Positions 1-3,777 of a stretch of 7,352 nucleotides of DNA are shown here, piece after piece. How positions within the stretch are numbered: the first letter of the stretch is position 1; each line of letters opens with the position of its first letter. Made by a program: the position numbers and the translations under genes. Under the pieces are notes generated by a model. That model searched no databases. It saw only the letters and a list, made by a program, of their open reading frames with translations, and had not been told where the DNA came from. The DNA is from Treponema sp. (lineage in GTDB: Bacteria > Spirochaetota > Spirochaetia > Treponematales > Breznakiellaceae). The DNA lies in the NCBI GenBank assembly GCA_009776715.1, contig WRNF01000010.1:1-7352 (forward strand), read 5' to 3'.

Positions 1-60
1 GCCTGCAAACACACAGCTTAGTAACAAAGCTGTAACAAGAAATAAATATAACTTCTTCAT
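1..60 (-). CDS. Exported protein or lipoprotein, N-terminal 20 codons only (gene runs off the left edge)
   Basis: Only the first 20 codons are in the window. They read as a signal peptide: a basic start (MKK), a hydrophobic core (LYLFLVTALLL), then SCVFAG. LLSC fits a relaxed spirochaete-type lipobox, with Cys16 as the possible lipidated residue. VFA followed by G could instead be a signal peptidase I site, so lipoprotein or secreted protein are both open. The start is supported by GGGGGA four bases before ATG on the minus strand, and by a full promoter at 158-186. The mature protein is outside the window, so no function can be given. It follows the methyltransferase gene on the same strand but has its own promoter and a long structured leader. 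Confidence 0.7.
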   Translation of the reverse strand, partial: MKKLYLFLVTALLLSCVFAG

Positions 61-151
61 TTTTCCCCCATTTCCCCCTGCGGGGCAGTAATTGGATTTG
101 TTCGACAACCAATATGGCTTGGCAATGCCAAGTCCGTTGTCCGAACAACTC
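61..151 (-). promoter_or_regulatory. Structured 5' leader of the exported-protein gene
   Basis: With transcription starting near 151 (from the promoter at 158-186), the leader is about 90 nt. Read on the minus strand it holds hairpin A (149-145 with 140-136, loop of four), hairpin B (132-127 with 123-118, loop of three, extended by GG 135-134 with CC 117-116 around a bulged A), and hairpin C (113-109 with 95-91 plus 108-105 with 101-98, two-base bulge). A and C can instead pair with each other (148-136 with 109-98). Near the start codon CCCC at 85-82 can pair with the G-run at 78-74 or with the G-run at 69-65, which is the Shine-Dalgarno. The pairings are seen in the sequence. A regulatory role is inference, and I recognise no known riboswitch class. 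Confidence 0.5.
91..150. repeat. Nested inverted repeats with two TTGT-N-ACAA palindromes
   Basis: TTGTTCGACAA (98-108) and TTGTCCGAACAA (137-148) are two related palindromes flanking a perfect inverted repeat, CTTGGCA-A-TGCCAAG (118-132). The outer two are also complementary to each other apart from one bulged C at 141. As DNA they could be paired operator sites just downstream of the predicted transcription start. As RNA they form the hairpins of the leader. The sequence alone does not decide between these, nor whether the unit is a dispersed genomic repeat. Confidence 0.7.
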
Positions 152-157
152 TACTAT

Positions 158-186
158 ATTATATCAAAAAAAAGTAAAAGCGGCAA
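158..186 (-). promoter_or_regulatory. Sigma-70-type promoter of the exported-protein gene
   Basis: On the minus strand TTGCCG (186-181) and TATAAT (163-158) are 17 bases apart. TGA just before the -10 box makes it an extended -10 (TGNTATAAT). Predicted transcription start is near 151, which puts the hairpin cluster at the very 5' end of the message. Confidence 0.65.
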
Positions 187-261
187 GTATTTTACACAGG
201 CTCCTGGCTGCGATAGCCATTAAAAAAAGAGCGCTAATTGGAATTTGGTTCAGTTCTATTT

Positions 262-1329
262 TCATATTTTTTTCCTTTTGACAAGAATTCTATGATACAT
301 ATTTTTGCCTTTTATCATTGCAGTTGGATTATCTCCAATTAAATAATTTCTGGCGCTAGATTTATTATTAGTTTTTCCCAAAATTTCAAACTGATCAGGA
401 TTATATTTATCCAAGAATGATATTGGTACCCCCATTGTGTCAAAATAATCCATAGGAATTTCATGCGTTTTATCAACATTAATAGCATCGTAATTATCGT
501 ATTTTGGATATTTCTTTGGCGAGTATTTTTTATAAAGGAATAATTTCCCGTATCTTTTTTTATGCTCTATGTTGGTAAACCAGATTGACTGTGATCTTCC
601 TTTTACTACGCCATTTACAATTTTATATGCACTTCCTTCTTTTTTGGTGGCAAGCAATTTTTTTGCAAAATGTTCCGGCACATCAAACAGCATATCCATT
701 CCCATAGGCGTTTTGCCCACCCACATTTTATTTTCTTTAATCAATTTAAATATTTCTTTATAAGTAATAGCATTTTTATTGCCAATAATTACAAATTTTT
801 TATCGTACTGGATCAACTGTTCCACATATTCACGGAATAAACTAAAGGGCGGGTTCGTTACTACTACATCCGCTTCTTTAAGAATTTCTATACATTCCTG
901 CGAACGAAAATCACCGTCTCCTTTTAGACGGGTTAAATGATTTTTATTGCTGGCTAACAGTAATTTAATATCGGTTAAATCTACAATCCCATCTTTGTTC
1001 ATATCGGGAATTTCGGTAATTTCAATTTTATGGGGTGTCCTTGTGGTCTTGATCTCTTCAAACTCATCATTTAACAGAGACAACTCTTTATTGGCAATTG
1101 GAGACCGGGCATAACAGGTTGTAATAAGCTTTTTAAGCCCTAAAGATTGAAAGCTCATTGCAAAATGCTTAAAAAAATTGCTTTCGTAAGGGGCATCACA
1201 GTTGCAAAATATGGTTTTTCCCTTAAAAAAGTCCCGGTAATGCCAACATTCGTTTTCTATGTCAGAAAGCTGGGTGTAAAACTCATCGTTTTTTGCATCT
1301 TTTGCCTTTTTTAAGGATTCATTCGCCAT
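262..1329 (-). CDS. Adenine-specific DNA methyltransferase, EcoRI methylase family
   Basis: Cytoplasmic DNA N6-adenine methyltransferase of 355 aa that would transfer methyl from S-adenosylmethionine to adenine in a short DNA site. Visible family marks are an atypical motif I region (CNCDAPYESNF, residues 42-52), GDGDFRS (137-143), catalytic motif IV NPPF (159-162), GNKNAITYKEIF (183-194) and the C-terminal stretch MGVPISFLDKYNPDQFEI (299-316), all matching the EcoRI methylase family as I know it. Residues 109-120 form an EF-hand/dockerin-like loop (D109, N111, D113, D117, D120). The recognition site cannot be read from sequence; GAATTC is only a family precedent (one such site lies inside this gene at 285-290). 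No restriction endonuclease is visible, so it may be solitary or its partner may lie outside. It starts 31 bases after the Lgt-like stop, so probably shares that transcript. There is no clear Shine-Dalgarno, and no convincing terminator follows, only a T7 run at 228-222 on this strand. The gene is very A+T-rich. Confidence 0.88.
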   Translation of the reverse strand: MANESLKKAKDAKNDEFYTQLSDIENECWHYRDFFKGKTIFCNCDAPYESNFFKHFAMSFQSLGLKKLITTCYARSPIANKELSLLNDEFEEIKTTRTPHKIEITEIPDMNKDGIVDLTDIKLLLASNKNHLTRLKGDGDFRSQECIEILKEADVVVTNPPFSLFREYVEQLIQYDKKFVIIGNKNAITYKEIFKLIKENKMWVGKTPMGMDMLFDVPEHFAKKLLATKKEGSAYKIVNGVVKGRSQSIWFTNIEHKKRYGKLFLYKKYSPKKYPKYDNYDAINVDKTHEIPMDYFDTMGVPISFLDKYNPDQFEILGKTNNKSSARNYLIGDNPTAMIKGKNMYHRILVKRKKI

Positions 1330-1360
1330 ATAATGAATATGCCATTTATCGGTTTATTTA

Positions 1361-2164
1361 TCAACAGCCAAGACAGCCATGCTCCTTGTTTTTTCTATAT
1401 ATAACACAGAGCCTTGCAACAACAATGCAAAATACAATAATGCTAATAATTTGTGATGTTGAGAGTCCAAATAAAAAGCCCCTGTATGCATCTCCGCGCA
1501 AAAATTCAATAAAAAATCTGCCTGTTGAGTATATTATAAGATAGACATAGATTAATGCGTTTTCTATTTTTCTTTTTTTAAATAAATAATTTAGCAAAAA
1601 GAACAAACATACATTAAACAATGCCTCAAACAAAGGGGCGGGGAAACGCACAATTCCGTTAGCTTCTATAATTGGATTATGTGTATAGGTAAAGCCAACT
1701 TTACAGGGTATCCCATAACAACAGCCCCCTAAAAAACAGCCAATCCTTCCAAAAAAATGAAAGAGCGGTATATTTAACGTAACTATGTCAATATATTTTC
1801 GGTATTTATCATTTTTCTTGATAATAATTAAACCGGCAAGGATCGCTCCGATTAAGCCGCCGTAAAACACGCTGCCGCCAAAAATAAATCTAAAAACATC
1901 AAAAATATTACCGGTTATATTTATTTTATCAATATTTTCAAATACATAAATAATATTTTTATAATTTACAGCAGCATAAAGCAATCGGCTCCCCGCTAAA
2001 ACTCCTATTAATAAAAGCATAATAAATATTATTAAATCAACACAGTTATATTTACGCCTGTTGGCCAATACACAGGAATAAATACTGCAGGTAAATAAAC
2101 CCAATATTGTCATTATCTGGTACAGCCCAATTTGGCATCCAAAAATATAAAAATACGGAAACAT
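1361..2164 (-). CDS. Lgt-like membrane protein (divergent prolipoprotein diacylglyceryl transferase family)
   Basis: Polytopic inner-membrane protein of 267 aa with about seven hydrophobic segments (roughly 14-34, 43-63, 96-115, 127-148, 177-196, 203-222, 234-256), as in Lgt, which moves diacylglycerol from phosphatidylglycerol to the lipobox cysteine. The family shows in GRIGCFLGGCCYG (139-151), FYGGLIG (100-106), FPAPLFEAL (174-182) and RFFIEFLRGD (216-225). Canonical Lgt has GRxGNFxN at the signature and His in the FHGG motif. Here Asn is Cys143 and His is Tyr101, and four cysteines cluster at 143, 148, 149 and 154; the protein ends GCLGC. Such cysteine-rich Lgt paralogues exist in other bacteria, but their role is not known to me, so lipoprotein modification is not assured. 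The genome should have a standard lgt elsewhere. The gene has an extended -10 promoter at 2192-2200, a weak Shine-Dalgarno, and leads an A+T-rich pair with the methyltransferase. Confidence 0.85.
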   Translation of the reverse strand: MFPYFYIFGCQIGLYQIMTILGLFTCSIYSCVLANRRKYNCVDLIIFIMLLLIGVLAGSRLLYAAVNYKNIIYVFENIDKINITGNIFDVFRFIFGGSVFYGGLIGAILAGLIIIKKNDKYRKYIDIVTLNIPLFHFFGRIGCFLGGCCYGIPCKVGFTYTHNPIIEANGIVRFPAPLFEALFNVCLFFLLNYLFKKRKIENALIYVYLIIYSTGRFFIEFLRGDAYRGFLFGLSTSQIISIIVFCIVVARLCVIYRKNKEHGCLGC

Positions 2165-2191
2165 AATAAATTTCTATAAGTAAGTATATTA

Positions 2192-2200
2192 ATTATAACA
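2192..2200 (-). promoter_or_regulatory. Extended -10 promoter of the Lgt-like/methyltransferase pair
   Basis: TGTTATAAT on the minus strand (2200-2192) is a perfect extended -10. The best -35 is poor (ACAACA at 2221-2216, 18-base spacing), as is tolerated with an extended -10. Predicted start is near 2185, leaving a leader of about 20 nt. A 14-base stretch around it, TTTATGTTATAATT, is identical to the one before metG. Confidence 0.55.
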
Positions 2201-2270
2201 TAAAAAAGGGATATGTGTTGTTTTTTTACCCTAAAAGATATTTTTTACTTGCCAAATTTATTCCTTATGA

Positions 2271-2300
2271 GCCGAAGCAAGCTCGAACTAAAGGTTCGGC
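2271..2300. repeat. Inverted repeat GCCGAA...TTCGGC in an A+T-rich gap
   Basis: GCCGAA (2271-2276) and TTCGGC (2295-2300) are perfect inverted arms with an 18-base loop, and CGAAC (2284-2288) / GTTCG (2294-2298) is an alternative shorter hairpin. This G+C-richer patch stands out between the divergent Lgt-like and 72-aa genes. No T-run follows on either strand, so it is not a standard intrinsic terminator. It could be a dispersed repeat or a protein-binding site. Confidence 0.45.
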
Positions 2301-2351
2301 GGGGTATTAAACCAGGCTTTCAAATAATGGAAATATTTATTTTTTTTTACA

Positions 2352-2373
2352 ATTGATGGAATATTGATGGAAT
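2352..2373 (+). repeat. Perfect tandem 11-bp repeat upstream of the -35 box
   Basis: ATTGATGGAAT occurs twice head to tail (2352-2362, 2363-2373), ending five bases before the TTGACA box of the 72-aa gene. One helical turn per unit and the position suggest tandem binding sites for an activator. Replication slippage is the plain alternative. Confidence 0.7.
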
Positions 2374-2378
2374 ATGAC

Positions 2379-2407
2379 TTGACAGATTCCGTTATTTTTA
2401 ATAAATT
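2379..2407 (+). promoter_or_regulatory. Sigma-70-type promoter of the 72-aa membrane protein gene
   Basis: A consensus -35 TTGACA (2379-2384), a 17-base spacer and TAAATT (2402-2407, four of six matches). Predicted start is near 2414, giving a leader of about 40 nt that begins just before the inverted repeat at 2418-2431. Confidence 0.65.
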
Positions 2408-2417
2408 CATAAGTAAA

Positions 2418-2431
2418 GTATCCTAAGATAC
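2418..2431 (+). promoter_or_regulatory. Inverted repeat GTATC-CTAA-GATAC at the start of the leader
   Basis: A perfect 5-bp inverted repeat with a 4-base centre a few bases after the predicted transcription start and about 11 bases before the Shine-Dalgarno. It could be a repressor operator or a small 5' hairpin that stabilises the message. The pairing is seen; the role is inference. Confidence 0.4.
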
Positions 2432-2452
2432 AATAAGTTATAGGAGTATATT

Positions 2453-2671
2453 ATGATTTTATTTGGAGTTATTTTATCCATCGCAGGAATTGCATCCTTA
2501 ATATGGGGAATTTATGCAAACAATTCCCTTGAGCAGCAATTTTCAAGCGTTATGAGCGGCGGATCCGGAAATCCCGGAACAATTTTTATTATTATCGGTG
2601 CGGTTGTGCTAGTAATTGGCATAGTATTATTGATTATGGGATATACCAAAAAATCAAAAAAATCTAACTAA
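2453..2671 (+). CDS. Small two-helix membrane protein of unknown function (DUF3185-like)
   Basis: A 72-residue protein with two hydrophobic helices (about residues 2-21 and 44-64) joined by a polar, glycine-rich linker (YANNSLEQQFSSVMSGGSGNP), and a basic tail (KKSKKSN). Length and layout resemble the small DUF3185 proteins, but I am not certain of that assignment and no catalytic residues are visible. The start is clear: AGGAG (2442-2446) lies six bases before ATG, behind a good promoter. It is the only plus-strand gene, divergent from the Lgt-like gene and convergent with the femAB-like gene, from which 30 bases separate it. Its promoter has unusual surroundings, namely a tandem 11-bp repeat and an inverted repeat, so it is probably regulated. 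It is A+T-rich like the genes to its left. Confidence 0.8.
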   Translation: MILFGVILSIAGIASLIWGIYANNSLEQQFSSVMSGGSGNPGTIFIIIGAVVLVIGIVLLIMGYTKKSKKSN

Positions 2672-2701
2672 GAGATTGCCGCATTAAGCAGCGCACCTAA
2701 G

Positions 2702-3769
2702 TTATTTGCCAATTTTCTGTTTTTTATTTCTGTTCATGGCTTTTTTACGGCGGCGTTCTGCAAAGCTGAACAGGAAATAACGCATCTTCCTGTAAGGATA
2801 ATCCCAGGAGCCGGGGCGGTGCAGTATTGTGCCGCCGAAACCGGTTTTAAAACGGTACAGGCCTGCCATTGGATGATGCGGGTTTTCATCGGGCGGAATG
2901 CCAAACAGGTCATAGTCTGCACAGCCCTTTGACTTGGCATCCTGAATGGCTTTCCATTGCAAAAGATACGGCGCCATTAAGTTGCGTTTTATGTTTGACG
3001 AAGCCCCGTACAGATACACAGCCTGCCTGCCACGGAACAAGACTATAATTGCAGCTAAGGCATCGCCGTCATGCCATGCGGTGTACAAATGCAGGTCCCC
3101 ATCGCCGCTTTTACATTCTTCAAAAAGCGTTTGGTAATATTCAATGCCGTGAACCGCAATGCCGTCCCGCCGGGCAGTTTCGGCAAGGAGCCGGTAGAAA
3201 ATTTCCATGCCGCCAGTGCCGCTGTTTATAACTTCAACATTGCGTTTTTCCGCAAGGCCGATATTGTACCGGCACTTTGCTTTCATTGCTGCACGTATCT
3301 CCTCTGCAGGCGGCCTTAAATCTATTATTACCGTATCCGGCGGCTGAATGTCCGCAGCGGCGCGCTTAAAAGGAGCTGGCATAGAAGCCTGGAAACTGGA
3401 GGGCTGCCCGCCTTCATTTGGCAGGAACCAGGGAAAATCAAAGCGCGCAAAGGCAGCGCCGGGCAAAAAAGGCTGCAGGGCATGGGCAAGCTGCGCCGCT
3501 GCACAGGCCCGCTGTTTGGGATCGTCCGGAAACGCTGCCGGCAATTCAGGGCCCCAGGGAATGTATGCCATTGTAACGCCGGGGGCAAGGCGGCGGGAAA
3601 GCGCCATTAAGGGCATAATGCCGCAATTCCACTCAACTTCAAAGGCATGCGCTTTCCAGCCAAAGCGGGATTTAAATCTTCCCCACAGTGCCGATTGCAA
3701 AAAAGACCCTGCCTTTTCACAAGCATCAAGATCAGCCGCTGCAATATTTTTAAGATAAAAATTATTCAT
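2702..3769 (-). CDS. FemAB/FemX-family peptidoglycan bridge aminoacyltransferase
   Basis: A 355-aa cytoplasmic enzyme of the FemAB family (paired GNAT-like folds) that uses aminoacyl-tRNA to add an amino acid to the stem peptide of lipid II. Family marks in order are SFLQSALWGRFK (22-33), MKAKCRYNIGLAEK (162-175), TARRDGI (198-204), LYGASS (253-258), RNLMAPYLLQWKAI (262-275), DLFGIP (287-292) and GLYRFKTGFGG (303-313), with a very basic C-terminal tail. Spirochaete peptidoglycan is known to carry ornithine with glycine attached, so glycine is the likely residue here; that is inference. It starts 8 bases after the metG stop without a good Shine-Dalgarno, suggesting one transcript and coupled translation. 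The pairing with a tRNA-charging gene is suggestive, but MetRS does not supply glycyl-tRNA. A weak alternative is a FemAB-like enzyme with another substrate. Ordinary G+C, unlike the genes to its left. Confidence 0.88.
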   Translation of the reverse strand: MNNFYLKNIAAADLDACEKAGSFLQSALWGRFKSRFGWKAHAFEVEWNCGIMPLMALSRRLAPGVTMAYIPWGPELPAAFPDDPKQRACAAAQLAHALQPFLPGAAFARFDFPWFLPNEGGQPSSFQASMPAPFKRAAADIQPPDTVIIDLRPPAEEIRAAMKAKCRYNIGLAEKRNVEVINSGTGGMEIFYRLLAETARRDGIAVHGIEYYQTLFEECKSGDGDLHLYTAWHDGDALAAIIVLFRGRQAVYLYGASSNIKRNLMAPYLLQWKAIQDAKSKGCADYDLFGIPPDENPHHPMAGLYRFKTGFGGTILHRPGSWDYPYRKMRYFLFSFAERRRKKAMNRNKKQKIGK

Positions 3770-3777
3770 TATTTACG

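Noticed and set aside
205..219. Perfect 5-bp hairpin TGGCT-GCGAT-AGCCA after the methyltransferase gene, considered as its terminator
   Set aside because: On the minus strand the T7 run (228-222) comes before the hairpin and not after it, so it is not a standard intrinsic terminator; on the plus strand an A-run follows.
2267..2356. A 29-codon plus-strand open frame as a gene
   Set aside because: No Shine-Dalgarno, no promoter, and it overlaps the inverted repeat; it is mentioned only with the repeat patch.
2678..2692. Weak hairpin (GCCGC / GCAGC) between the convergent 72-aa and femAB-like genes as a terminator
   Set aside because: It has a mismatch on the plus strand and a wobble on the minus strand, and the T-rich stretch begins more than a dozen bases beyond it, so the support is too thin.
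3348..3758. 136-codon plus-strand frame opposite the femAB-like gene
   Set aside because: It is a G+C-driven antisense shadow with no recognisable protein pattern; the minus-strand protein has clear family motifs.
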